A stretch of 64,000 bases of DNA from Pseudomonadota bacterium (GTDB lineage Bacteria > Pseudomonadota > Alphaproteobacteria > Rhizobiales > Hyphomicrobiaceae), in NCBI GenBank assembly GCA_018242255.1, contig JAFECH010000369.1, forward strand, positions 1-64,000, written 5' to 3'. Positions 54,926 through 63,826 of this stretch are shown one piece after another; within the stretch, counting starts at the first letter, position 1, and each line of letters begins with the position of its first letter. The notes beneath the pieces were generated by a model that saw only the letters and a list, made by a program, of their open reading frames with translations, did not search any database and was not told where the DNA came from. The position numbers and the translations under genes are program-made.

Positions 54926-55743
54926 TGTGTTGCGGCTCCGGTTCCCAGTCTACGGGCGATCGCTGCTGGCAGAATCACCCGCCTGCCCTCTCCCGATGAT
55001 ACGATCTGCAGTCGACACCCGAACGTGTGGCTGAGAAGGTCTTCATTCAAGATGTCATCCGGTGTGCCGTGTCCGACAATTCGGCCGTCGGCCATCAGTA
55101 CGACGTCATCAGCGAACGCTGCGGCAAGATTGAGATCGTGAATGACGAGCAAGATGGCGCGTCCGCTTTGTGCTTGCTTTTTGATAAGGGCTAGCACGTC
55201 ACTTTGATGCTTGAGATCAAGACTCGCCGTCGGTTCATCGAGAAGCAGTGCGGCAGTTTCGCCCGGTTGGCGCGGTAACGTGTCCAACTGGCATAAGGCA
55301 CGCGCAATGTGGACGCGTTGTTTCTCGCCGCCGGAAAGCTCATGCAGCATACGGGCTTCGAAAGCATGAAGCCCTACGGCGCGAAGTGCTTGGCGCGCAA
55401 CCGTCGCAGCTTCGGTGTCGCGAACGCCAAATCCTGGCACCGTCGCACCAAGCATGACGACTTCAAGAACCGTGAAAGGAAACGAGAGGCTGGTCGATTG
55501 GGTCACGACCGAGCGTCGTGTTGCAAGGCGTGCGACGGAAATATGACTGATATCATCCCCATCGAGTAGAACGGCACCTTCCGTCGGGCGCAGTTCGCCC
55601 GCCATGACGCGCAACAGCGTCGACTTTCCCGCACCGTTCGGACCGATAATCGCCGTCAGTCGACCCGAAGCGATCATTAGCGAGGCATCGGCAAGGAGTG
55701 CCTTTGCACCACGTTTTACCGTGATATTGCGAGCTTCGAGCAT
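54922..55743 (-). CDS. hmuV: HmuV, heme ABC transporter ATPase
   Basis: This 273-residue ATPase has Walker A (GPNGAGKSTLL), signature LSGGEKQRVHIARAL and Walker B (LLLDEPTASLDL). The H-loop is VIHDLNLAAAF. This is the FecE/HmuV pattern. The start at 55743 has GGAG eight bases upstream. It powers heme import by HmuTU. Confidence 0.94.
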   Translation of the reverse strand: MLEARNITVKRGAKALLADASLMIASGRLTAIIGPNGAGKSTLLRVMAGELRPTEGAVLLDGDDISHISVARLATRRSVVTQSTSLSFPFTVLEVVMLGATVPGFGVRDTEAATVARQALRAVGLHAFEARMLHELSGGEKQRVHIARALCQLDTLPRQPGETAALLLDEPTASLDLKHQSDVLALIKKQAQSGRAILLVIHDLNLAAAFADDVVLMADGRIVGHGTPDDILNEDLLSHTFGCRLQIVSSGEGRRVILPAAIARRLGTGAATQ

Positions 55744-55747
55744 GTGG

Positions 55748-56833
55748 TCACTCCAATCCCCGCACACCGCGCCGCAAAACGAGATGAAGGAAGACGGGTG
55801 CGCCGATGAATGCCAGGACGATCCCGATTGGAAGTTCGGCGGGCCTCACGATCATCCGCGCGACGATATCGGCGACGATCACGAGTGCCGCGCCAAGTAC
55901 GGCACTACCGGGAAGGACGGCGCGATGGTCCGGGCCAGCGATCAAACGCATGACATGCGGTACCACGAGGCCGACGAAGCCGATCACGCCTGCCACCGCA
56001 ACCGACGCGCCGACCGCCGCCGCTGTCGCTGCAATTACGAGCCGTTTGGTGCGCTCGGTGTCGACACCGAGATGCATGGCTTCCGCTTCGCCCAGCAGAA
56101 ACCCATTCAGTCCCCGCGCCAACCGCGGCACCAAAAGTGCGAGCACGACAGCAAACGGTGTGACTGCGGACACCTTTTGCCAGCTCGCGCCCGAAAGTGA
56201 TCCCATTTGCCAGAGCGTCAAATCGCGAAGCTCGCGATCGTCGCTGACATAGACGATGACACCGCTGATCGACGCCGCGAACGCTCCGACCGCAATGCCC
56301 GCAAGAAGCAGTGTGCCGACTGCAAGCTCGCCGTGACGCGACGCAATGACAACCAGAATGATGGTCGTGAGTAAGCCTCCGAAGAAGGCAGCAATCGGTA
56401 AAGCGTAAATTCCAAGCGGTGCAACGATGGGCGCTGCGATGCCATGCCCGAGCACGATCGCCGAAATGGCGAATAGCGCTGCGCCTGACGACACGCCAAT
56501 AAGGCCAGGATCGGCGAGTGGATTACGGAATAGGCCCTGCATCATGGCGCCAGACGTCGCCAACGCCGCTCCGACGAATGCAGCAAGTAGCGTCCGTGGC
56601 AGCCGCAGATCGATCAGCACGAGACGATCGCGGGCGGCAGCGGCATCCGTCGTGAAACCGAGTGAGGCCTCAAACGCACGCGGCAACGCCTGGAGCGAAA
56701 TCCCGGTTGGTCCAATGGCAAGCGAAAGTACTGCGACGGTCAGCAGCAGCGCTGCGAGCGCCAAAAAAACTTTTCCGCGTGACGGCCTGACAGTCGCTCC
56801 CGCCCAGGCGAGCTTGGAGTCGAATGTCGTCAC
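55748..56833 (-). CDS. hmuU: HmuU, heme ABC transporter permease
   Basis: This 361-residue FecCD-family permease has about ten membrane helices, with LRLPRTLLAAFVGAALATSG early and GLVVPHVMRLIAGPDHRAVLP late, both family hallmarks. Its ATG overlaps the hmuT stop by 4 bases and it ends just before hmuV. Confidence 0.94.
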   Translation of the reverse strand: MTTFDSKLAWAGATVRPSRGKVFLALAALLLTVAVLSLAIGPTGISLQALPRAFEASLGFTTDAAAARDRLVLIDLRLPRTLLAAFVGAALATSGAMMQGLFRNPLADPGLIGVSSGAALFAISAIVLGHGIAAPIVAPLGIYALPIAAFFGGLLTTIILVVIASRHGELAVGTLLLAGIAVGAFAASISGVIVYVSDDRELRDLTLWQMGSLSGASWQKVSAVTPFAVVLALLVPRLARGLNGFLLGEAEAMHLGVDTERTKRLVIAATAAAVGASVAVAGVIGFVGLVVPHVMRLIAGPDHRAVLPGSAVLGAALVIVADIVARMIVRPAELPIGIVLAFIGAPVFLHLVLRRGVRGLE

Positions 56834-57735
56834 GGCGCTGCGGTCGCCTGACCGCCCTCTGCGTAAACTGCCTTCATCAGGTCGCGCGCGGCCGAGGGAG
56901 CACGTGGCCCGAAGCCTAGTAGATAGAGCCCGTCCATAGCGACGAGGCTCTTTGTTTTAGCCGCGGGCGATTGGCTCAATCCCGCGAGTGCCAGCGCTTG
57001 GCTCGCATTATGATCATCTGTCGCGCCCCGGCGCATCATCACGACGACGTCAGGCGCAAATTCCGCTAATTGCTCGTCGCTGACCGGCTTGAATCCGCTC
57101 ACGCCTGTCGCCGCGTTGTCGACGCCCGCAAGCTGCAATATGGAATCCGCCGATGTGCCGGACCCAGCCACGGTTGCTCGGCCATTCTGAATGGCGAGAA
57201 CGAACAGCGCCTTCTTGCGGGTTTTGATAAGCTTTCGATCATTTTCAAGCGCCGCGAACTCAGATTCGACCTTCGATGCGAGCGCCTTCGCGGCATCATC
57301 GGCACCGACCACGCTTCCGACGTGAAGAATCTTGGCAGGCACGCCTTCGGCTGATGGCTTGTCCGCGATATCGACATAACGTACGCCGCTGCTCTTCAGC
57401 GCGTTGACGACTTCCGGCGGCCCCGCGCCATCCGAAGCGATAATCAGCGTCGGATTGACCGATAGCGTGCCTTCCGCGGAAAGCGCGCGCATATAGCCGA
57501 CCGACTTTTTCTCTTTCAGAGCCTGTGGCGGAAACTGACTCGTCACGTCTACGGCAACGATTTTGTCCTGCTGGCCGAGGTCATATAGAATTTCGGTTAT
57601 ATCGCCGCCAATAGATAAAATGCGCGTCGTCTCGATGGCTGCGTCCGCCGCCGTTGCGCGATGAGAGAAAGACGGCATAGCCATCGCCGCGAGCGCCGCG
57701 CCGGCCATGATGAAAAGTCGTGTTGCCACGCGCAT
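56830..57735 (-). CDS. hmuT: HmuT, periplasmic heme-binding protein
   Basis: This 301-residue protein has a signal peptide (cleavage near ATAA) and the class III binding-protein fold (TRILSIGGDITEILYDLGQQ, YMRALSAEGTLSVNPTLIIA and a C-terminal GLYLLGFGPRAP). It is the heme-binding part of the importer. It starts 37 bases downstream of hemP. Confidence 0.93.
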   Translation of the reverse strand: MRVATRLFIMAGAALAAMAMPSFSHRATAADAAIETTRILSIGGDITEILYDLGQQDKIVAVDVTSQFPPQALKEKKSVGYMRALSAEGTLSVNPTLIIASDGAGPPEVVNALKSSGVRYVDIADKPSAEGVPAKILHVGSVVGADDAAKALASKVESEFAALENDRKLIKTRKKALFVLAIQNGRATVAGSGTSADSILQLAGVDNAATGVSGFKPVSDEQLAEFAPDVVVMMRRGATDDHNASQALALAGLSQSPAAKTKSLVAMDGLYLLGFGPRAPSAARDLMKAVYAEGGQATAAP

Positions 57736-57771
57736 GTGAAAAAAGTCCCGTTGATGTGCAGTTGAGCAGAT

Positions 57772-58035
57772 TTACTTCGTCAGAATGAGCTTGCCTGTCG
57801 ATGTGATCCGCAGGCGGTACTCTTGTCCGCGATGGATGAGCACCGCTTCGCGGCCGCCTTTGAGGAGTTCATCCACGCGATAACGGACCGAACTCTCGAA
57901 GGCATCCCGATGATGGTTGTCGGGCGCGGGCTTGCAGATCTCGGAGCCGGGCTCGCCTTGTTGCAGACGAGGTCCGGCAAGCGGTTTTTGAGGTGGCATT
58001 CTCTCGTTCAACGCGACAAAGTTAGATACAGCCAT
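57772..58035 (-). CDS. hemP: HemP/HmuP hemin-uptake protein
   Basis: This 87-residue protein has a disordered N-terminal half and a C-terminal HemP domain: SSVRYRVDELLKGGREAVLI, then HRGQEYRLRITSTGKLILTK. HmuP-type proteins activate heme-receptor genes in Bradyrhizobium. It precedes hmuT, as in other alphaproteobacterial heme operons. The TonB-dependent receptor usually nearby is absent from the window. Confidence 0.9.
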   Translation of the reverse strand: MAVSNFVALNERMPPQKPLAGPRLQQGEPGSEICKPAPDNHHRDAFESSVRYRVDELLKGGREAVLIHRGQEYRLRITSTGKLILTK

Positions 58036-58049
58036 GGCGTTATGGATCT

Positions 58050-58610
58050 TCAGTGCAGGTAGACGGCCTGGACGGTCTGTGCCTGCAATTCCGGAACGTC
58101 GGTTCCGTTAGCGATTTGCGAGCTTGCAAGTTGCAATTGAAGCGTGGCGAGCGAGCGAGCCGCCGACTGTGTCCGCGTCGAGGTCTGAGTTTTGTCGAGT
58201 GCCAACATCAATCCGCGTTGAATGCCGTGTTCGTCGCGCGTGCGCATGGCTTTGAGAAGACCTGCGACCGCAAGTTCGTCCGGCGACACGTGCTGACAGC
58301 CGACGCTGAGATACGAGAAACCGATCTTTCGCTCGGCGCGAAGTGCCCGAAGCAACGACGTCACGCGCGCCACCAGAAGCGGGCCATCGCCCATTCCGAG
58401 ATTTTCCTCCGAGATCTTGACGGCGATCTCCCAAGGCTGCGCTGAGCCACTGGTGTAGATTTCGCAAACGGCGCGAAACACGTCGAGCGTAACATTCTCG
58501 ACCGGCGAGAATCCAAGTTCGCTGCGAAGGGGAAATCCGAGCGCATGCCCGGCGCAGACATCTTCGCCGTCCTGAGTGCGGTTGTTGGATTTAGAGGTCT
58601 TGTTCCGCAT
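58050..58610 (-). CDS. Protein of unknown function in the heme operon
   Basis: This 186-residue protein lacks a signal peptide or membrane segment. It has a polar N-terminus with a Cys (GEDVCAGHALGFPL) and a central region VTLDVFRAVCEIYTSGSAQP, then ISEENLGMGDGPLLVARVTSLLR, ending in a Gln/Thr-rich helix. I recognise no family. It lies 15 bases upstream of hemP and 18 downstream of the next gene, so it is almost surely co-transcribed with the heme importer. Confidence 0.65.
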   Translation of the reverse strand: MRNKTSKSNNRTQDGEDVCAGHALGFPLRSELGFSPVENVTLDVFRAVCEIYTSGSAQPWEIAVKISEENLGMGDGPLLVARVTSLLRALRAERKIGFSYLSVGCQHVSPDELAVAGLLKAMRTRDEHGIQRGLMLALDKTQTSTRTQSAARSLATLQLQLASSQIANGTDVPELQAQTVQAVYLH

Positions 58611-58627
58611 TGTTGTTCATCCGCGGG

Positions 58628-58894
58628 TTATGGAATGGAGGGAAGAGCTTGAATGTCAGCGTCGGCTTCGCCAGCGAAACGCGGCCGCGACGGTGAAACG
58701 TCGCTAGCGGATATGACGCCGTCTCGTCGGACATCTTCCGAGAGATCTGACAGCATGCGATCGAAGGCAGACACGTGACCCGTGGCGAAATCCCAGATCA
58801 TTCCGACCGAGGCAGAAAACATTGAAGCGGCGAGCGCGGCGTTGGACGTATCGCATACGTCAAACCGCTCACCGGCGAACTGTGAGCGCTTCAT
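58628..58894 (-). CDS. Small protein of unknown function, first gene of the heme operon
   Basis: An 88-residue protein from the ATG at 58894 (58924 is possible). It contains AGERFDVCDTSNAALAASMF and a Trp near the middle. It has no known domain and no clear signal. A sigma-70-like promoter lies just upstream, so it heads the operon. Confidence 0.55.
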   Translation of the reverse strand: MKRSQFAGERFDVCDTSNAALAASMFSASVGMIWDFATGHVSAFDRMLSDLSEDVRRDGVISASDVSPSRPRFAGEADADIQALPSIP

Positions 58895-58948
58895 GAGGCT
58901 TCTCTCCAAAGTATCGGGGTTCAAGGCCCCGCAAATGGCAGACGCGCC

Positions 58949-58977
58949 ATTAAGCGAAAGTATACTTATGGAGTCAA
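58949..58977 (-). promoter_or_regulatory. Candidate promoter and operator of the heme operon
   Basis: On the minus strand, TTGACT (58977-58972), a 17-base spacer and CTTAAT (58954-58949) form a plausible sigma-70 promoter. The spacer holds the perfect palindrome AAGTATACTT (58958-58967), well placed for an iron- or heme-responsive repressor. The -35 and palindrome overlap the stop codon of the upstream metallopeptidase gene. Confidence 0.55.
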
Positions 58978-60066
58978 GTTTAATGTTTGGGCATTTTCCG
59001 ATGCGGCCGGCTCTTGCGGCTGCTGCTCCATGCGCTCATGGATCATGCGATGAACGAACGCCAGCTTGTCGTAGGCGGGTTCCGGAATGACGAACGGGTA
59101 GAAATCGTCATGCCCCATGCTTCGGCTAAGACTGTTCATAGCGATGGTCAGTGGAATCCAGCGCGCCATCAACACGCCGAACGTCACGCTGGAATAAATG
59201 TCGTCGCGGAGATCCAGGCGAAGGCCATGCCCTTGCATGCCTTCAGCGGCTGCGGTGTCGAGTGCATCGACCATGTGGAGATAGTGCGCCCACGTCTCGG
59301 CCCAATCTTCCCATGGGTGCGCGCTGGCGTAGGCCGATACGTATTGCTCTTGCCAATCGGGGACCGGTCCGTTGGCGTGGTGGCGAGCGAGCGCCGCATC
59401 GTAATCGTCGCGTTCGTCGCCGAAAATTTCGCGAAATTCTTCGAGCCGCCCGGCCTCTTCGACAAGCACCATCCAATAGTAATGTCCGCTTTCGTGGCGA
59501 AGATGGCCAAGCAGCGAACGATACGGTTCGTCGAATTGCTGGCGCTGCCGTTCGCGTTCAACGGCGTCGGCTTCGCTGACGTCAATGGTCACGACGCCAT
59601 CGAGGTGTCCGGTCAGCGCATTGCGAACGAAGTCGAACGTCAGCGGCCCTTTTGTTGAAGCTGAGCCGTCGAACGGCAGACCGAACCGCAGCAGCGAATA
59701 GACCAGCCGCTTCTTGGCGTGCTCGATCGCGCGCCAAGCCAGGAGACTTCCGGGCTCGGAGAGATTGGGAATGATGCGATTGAGGTCGCAGGCTTTACAA
59801 AAGATGTTGCTATCGTTCTCGGGCGTCAGCCAGTTGCAGACGCCGAATTCGGCATTGGCACAGTAACGTAGCGCGATGTCGTCCGGAGCGGCACTAAGTT
59901 TGCGGAAGATCGGAATGTCGGGCGTCGTTTCGCTTAAGCCCGCGTCCGTGATGGCAACGATGGCTTGCTCGGCGCTATCAAAGCCAAGCGTGCTAGCGCA
60001 TTTCACACACTTCACGTTCTCAAAATAAACGGTATTTCCGCAGTTCGAGCAGGCAAAATTCTTCAT
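58966..60066 (-). CDS. Zinc-ribbon metallopeptidase-like protein (DUF2248 type)
   Basis: This 366-residue protein begins with a zinc ribbon (CSNCGNTVYFENVKCVKC) and has a second Cys cluster (CNWLTPENDSNIFCKAC). A gluzincin-like site HESGH lies in LGHLRHESGHYYWMVL, with a downstream glutamate in WAETWAHYLHMVD. The family is annotated as putative zinc-binding metallopeptidase; substrates are unknown. It is divergent from the transglutaminase gene, a common pairing by my recollection. The start MKNFACSNC at 60066 is favoured over 60126. Confidence 0.88.
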   Translation of the reverse strand: MKNFACSNCGNTVYFENVKCVKCASTLGFDSAEQAIVAITDAGLSETTPDIPIFRKLSAAPDDIALRYCANAEFGVCNWLTPENDSNIFCKACDLNRIIPNLSEPGSLLAWRAIEHAKKRLVYSLLRFGLPFDGSASTKGPLTFDFVRNALTGHLDGVVTIDVSEADAVERERQRQQFDEPYRSLLGHLRHESGHYYWMVLVEEAGRLEEFREIFGDERDDYDAALARHHANGPVPDWQEQYVSAYASAHPWEDWAETWAHYLHMVDALDTAAAEGMQGHGLRLDLRDDIYSSVTFGVLMARWIPLTIAMNSLSRSMGHDDFYPFVIPEPAYDKLAFVHRMIHERMEQQPQEPAASENAQTLNLTP

Positions 60067-60383
60067 TCTGGCGACCGCCAACTCCTGAAAAGGAAAGTAT
60101 GCCTTTCCAGTATGGCCCAAACACACGAGGCGGCGACATCGCAGCTTCCGTTCGAGCGATTTTGCGGATAAGTCACGCAGTTGCCTTCATAAAACGCAAG
60201 GGGCTGCTAATTCTTCAGCATTCTGCCCAAACGTCCAGCAGAAATTTGGGCTGCGCAGTTTTTAGGCTGCGCCACGCTTGTACCACATCTATCGGACCGC
60301 TAACGCAGGTAGACATATTTCGTTGCTGAGCGCTCGTCTGACGGGCGTCCATCGCGAGATCAAACAGGGATAATGCCTCATCC
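60067..60383. other. Divergent intergenic region, metallopeptidase and transglutaminase
   Basis: This 317-base gap has no supported gene. A small dyad GGAAAG/CTTTCC (60092-60108) lies near the metallopeptidase start. Promoters for both genes must be here but were not resolved by eye. Confidence 0.35.
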
Positions 60384-63300
60384 ATGGCCCTTCATGTCGC
60401 GCTGACCCATAAAACGAGCTACCGGTACGATCGACGTGTCAACATGGGGCCACAAGTCGTCAGGCTGTGGCCGGCGCCGCACTGCCGAACCCCTATCCTC
60501 AGCTATTCGCTGACCATCACCCCCAAGACGCATTTTCTCAATTGGCAACAGGATCCGTTCGGCAATTTCCTGGCGCGCGTCGTGATGCCGGAGGAAACGA
60601 CGGAATTTTCCGTCACGGTGGACCTCGTCGCCGACATGGCGGTGATCAATCCGTTCGACTTTTTCATCGAGGAGAGCGCGAAGGACTGGCCGTTCACCTA
60701 TGACGACCACCTGAAGCAGGAGCTTGCGCCGTATCTCGTGCCTGACGCGGTTGGCCCGAACCTCAAGCGCTATCTCAAAAAGGTCAGCACGAAGCCGCAA
60801 ACGACGATCGACTTCATATGCGATCTCAATCGCATGGTGCAGAGCGACGTCGGCTACCTCATCCGCATGGAGCCCGGAGTCCAGACGCCCGAACAGACGC
60901 TTTCAAATGCTTCGGGCTCCTGCCGCGACAGCGCTTGGCTGCTGACGCAGATCATGCGCAACGTTGGCCTCGCTGCGCGTTTCGTATCCGGCTACCTGAT
61001 CCAGCTAAAGCCCGACGTGAAACCGCTCGACGGCCCCGCTGGTACCGATACGGATTTCACCGATCTGCATGCTTGGTGCGAAGTCTACATCCCCGGTGCC
61101 GGCTGGATCGGCCTTGACGCAACGTCTGGCCTGCTCGCTGGCGAAGGCCATATCCCGCTGGCTGCCACGCCGCATCCCGTCAGCGCTGCGCCGATCACTG
61201 GCAGCCACACCCAGGCCGAGGTTGAATTCGACTTCGTGATGGCCGTGACGCGCATTCGCGAAACCCCGCGCGTGACAAAGCCCTACGATGACGAAACCTG
61301 GACGTCGATCGTCGAAACCGGCAAAGCCGTCGATGAGCGCCTCACAAAGGGTGACGTTCGCCTCAGCATGGGTGGCGAGCCGACGTTTGTCTCGGCGGAC
61401 GATATGGAAGGCGCGGAATGGAATACCGCGGCCGTTGGCCCGACCAAGCGCCGCTATGCTGACGAACTCGTTCGCCGTCTACAGCGCCGTTTCGCGCCGG
61501 GCGCCATGCTGCATTACGGCCAGGGCAAATGGTATCCCGGCGAGCAACTGCCGCGCTGGGCTTTCGCGCTCTACTGGCGCGGTGACGGCCAACCGCTTTG
61601 GGAAAACCAGGATCTGATCGTCAGTGAAAGCGTCGCCCGCCCTGCGACCCCGGAAGACGCCGACAAGCTAATGCGCGGAGTGTGCAAGCAACTTGGTCTC
61701 CCCGATGACAGCGCGATGCCGGCGTACGAGGACCCGGCGCATTTTCTCCTGGTCGAACGAAAGCTGCCGATCAACGTCACGGCCGAAGACAACAAGCTTG
61801 AAGATCCGGCCGAGCGTGCGCGCATCGCCCGTGTGTTCGATCGCGGCCTCGGTTCTGTCGCAAGCTACGTGCTGCCGATCCAGGCGTGGCAGACCGCTGA
61901 CCGAGGTCGTCGCTGGGTCACAGAACGCTGGGCGCTCCGCCGCGATCACCTGTTCCTTATTCCGGGCGATTCGCCTGCTGGGTTCCGGCTGCCCTTGCAG
62001 TCGTTTCCGGTCGTTTCGCCGCTCGACTATCCGCACGTGATCGAGTGCGATCCGATGGGCCCGAACCGGCCGCTTCCCGAACGTACGATCTTGCTACAGC
62101 AGCGCCGGGTCGTGACGCTCGAAGCGCCGCCTGTGAGCCAGCAAGCCAGCGTGGCGCCGGAAATATCCGGCTCCGTTCGCACCGCCTTGGCGATCGAGCC
62201 GCGCGGCAACGCCATCTGCGTGTTCATGCCACCACTTTACGATGCCGAAGACTATGCGGCGCTGATCGCGGCTGTCGAAGAGGCCGCCAAGCAGACCGGA
62301 GTGCCGGTGCAGATCGAAGGCTATAATCCGCCGCCGGACGCACGCCTGAACGTGATCAAGGTGACGCCCGATCCCGGCGTCATCGAAGTCAACATTCACC
62401 CTTCGACAAGCTGGGAAAACTCCGTCGCAATCACGACCGCGCTTTATGAGGAAGCGCATGCCACCCGCCTTAGCGCTGAAAAGTTCATGCTCGACGGTCG
62501 TCACACCGGAACCGGCGGCGGCAACCATATTGTGCTGGGCGGCATCACGCCTGCCGACAGTCCGTTTCTCCGGCGCCCCGATTTGTTGGCGTCCGTGGTC
62601 ACCTACTGGCAGAACCATCCGGCGCTGTCGTACTTTTTCTCCGGCATGTTCATCGGCCCAACAAGCCAGGCGCCGCGTACCGATGAAGCGCGCCACGAGT
62701 CGCTTTACGAGCTTGAGATCGCGCTCTCGCAGGTGCCGAATCCGGGAATGGGCCATATCCCGCCGTGGCTGGTGGATCGTCTGTTCCGCAACTTGCTGAT
62801 CGACGTCACCGGCAACACGCACCGTGCCGAGATCTGCATTGACAAGCTCTATTCGCCCGACGGCCCGACGGGACGCCTTGGGCTCGTGGAATTTCGTTCG
62901 TTCGAGATGCCGCCGCACGCGCGTATGAGCTTGGCGCAGCAGCTACTTCTCCGCGCCTTGGTGGTTATGTTCTGGGAAAAGCCCTACCGCCAAAAGCTCG
63001 TGCGCTGGGGGACCGCGCTCCATGATCGTTTCATGCTGCCGCACTACCTGTGGACCGATCTCGCCGCCGTCGTCGCCGATCTCAAAGAGGCGGGCCTGCC
63101 CATTGAGCTAGAATGGTTCCGCCCGCATTTCGAGTTCCGCTTCCCGCTTTTCGGCACCATCACCGCCGATAATCTAACCCTTGAGCTGCGTCAGGCTTTG
63201 GAGCCATGGCACGTCCTCGGCGAAGAAAGCACTGCGGGCGGCACGGCCCGATACGTCGATTCTTCGCTTGAACGTGTCGAGGTGAAGGTTAAGGGCCAGA

Positions 63301-63686
63301 CCGGCGATCGCTACGTCGTGACCTGCAACGGCCGTCCCTTGCCGCTCGCTGGGACGGGGAACTGGGGCGAAGCGGTCGCGGGGGTCCGCTACCGCGCGTG
63401 GTGGCCACCCTCCGCGCTCCATCCGACCATTCCGCCACATGTGCCGCTGACGTTCGACGTCGTCGATACGTGGTCGGGCCGGTCGGTCGCGGGCTGTCGC
63501 TACCATGTCGCCCACCCCGGCGGCCGCAACTTCGAGGTGTTCCCGATCAACGCTTACGAAGCCGAAGGCCGCCGTCTGGCCCGATTCGACGCGGAAGGGC
63601 ATACGGCCGGTCCGATGCACGTCAGGCCAGAGAGCGTTAACCCGGATTACCCGGCGACCCTCGACCTTCGGCGCAATCCAGGCTGA
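60384..63686 (+). CDS. Transglutaminase-like / DUF2126 large protein
   Basis: This 1100-residue protein has a transglutaminase-like N-terminal part (about 1-270) with the catalytic triad Cys180 (SNASGSCRDSAWLL), His229 (DLHAWCEVY) and Asp245 (GLDATSGL). The rest (about 300-1095) is DUF2126 with MGGEPTFVSADDMEG, GGGNHIVLGGITPADSPFLRR and NTHRAEICIDKLYSP, resembling ligase or peptidase-like metal sites. It typically occurs with circularly permuted ATP-grasp and alpha-E proteins in a putative peptide-modification system of unknown substrate. The next gene begins 140 bases downstream. Confidence 0.92.
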   Translation: MALHVALTHKTSYRYDRRVNMGPQVVRLWPAPHCRTPILSYSLTITPKTHFLNWQQDPFGNFLARVVMPEETTEFSVTVDLVADMAVINPFDFFIEESAKDWPFTYDDHLKQELAPYLVPDAVGPNLKRYLKKVSTKPQTTIDFICDLNRMVQSDVGYLIRMEPGVQTPEQTLSNASGSCRDSAWLLTQIMRNVGLAARFVSGYLIQLKPDVKPLDGPAGTDTDFTDLHAWCEVYIPGAGWIGLDATSGLLAGEGHIPLAATPHPVSAAPITGSHTQAEVEFDFVMAVTRIRETPRVTKPYDDETWTSIVETGKAVDERLTKGDVRLSMGGEPTFVSADDMEGAEWNTAAVGPTKRRYADELVRRLQRRFAPGAMLHYGQGKWYPGEQLPRWAFALYWRGDGQPLWENQDLIVSESVARPATPEDADKLMRGVCKQLGLPDDSAMPAYEDPAHFLLVERKLPINVTAEDNKLEDPAERARIARVFDRGLGSVASYVLPIQAWQTADRGRRWVTERWALRRDHLFLIPGDSPAGFRLPLQSFPVVSPLDYPHVIECDPMGPNRPLPERTILLQQRRVVTLEAPPVSQQASVAPEISGSVRTALAIEPRGNAICVFMPPLYDAEDYAALIAAVEEAAKQTGVPVQIEGYNPPPDARLNVIKVTPDPGVIEVNIHPSTSWENSVAITTALYEEAHATRLSAEKFMLDGRHTGTGGGNHIVLGGITPADSPFLRRPDLLASVVTYWQNHPALSYFFSGMFIGPTSQAPRTDEARHESLYELEIALSQVPNPGMGHIPPWLVDRLFRNLLIDVTGNTHRAEICIDKLYSPDGPTGRLGLVEFRSFEMPPHARMSLAQQLLLRALVVMFWEKPYRQKLVRWGTALHDRFMLPHYLWTDLAAVVADLKEAGLPIELEWFRPHFEFRFPLFGTITADNLTLELRQALEPWHVLGEESTAGGTARYVDSSLERVEVKVKGQTGDRYVVTCNGRPLPLAGTGNWGEAVAGVRYRAWWPPSALHPTIPPHVPLTFDVVDTWSGRSVAGCRYHVAHPGGRNFEVFPINAYEAEGRRLARFDAEGHTAGPMHVRPESVNPDYPATLDLRRNPG

Positions 63687-63826
63687 AAATCGCAATCGGA
63701 GCGTTTCCAAAGCGGTTCCCCCCTCTTTTGCCGCAGAGCCTCGCTTGCGGACGGCGATTCGGCACATGATAGTGTGTGTCGTTCAATCGGTGATTTGGGG
63801 GACCGTCGCGGCGTGGATCAGTCGGA

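Noticed and set aside
54329..55141. Long plus-strand open frame in the heme region
   Set aside because: It overlaps the VOC gene and hmuV on the other strand and its translation resembles no protein; it is an antisense shadow.
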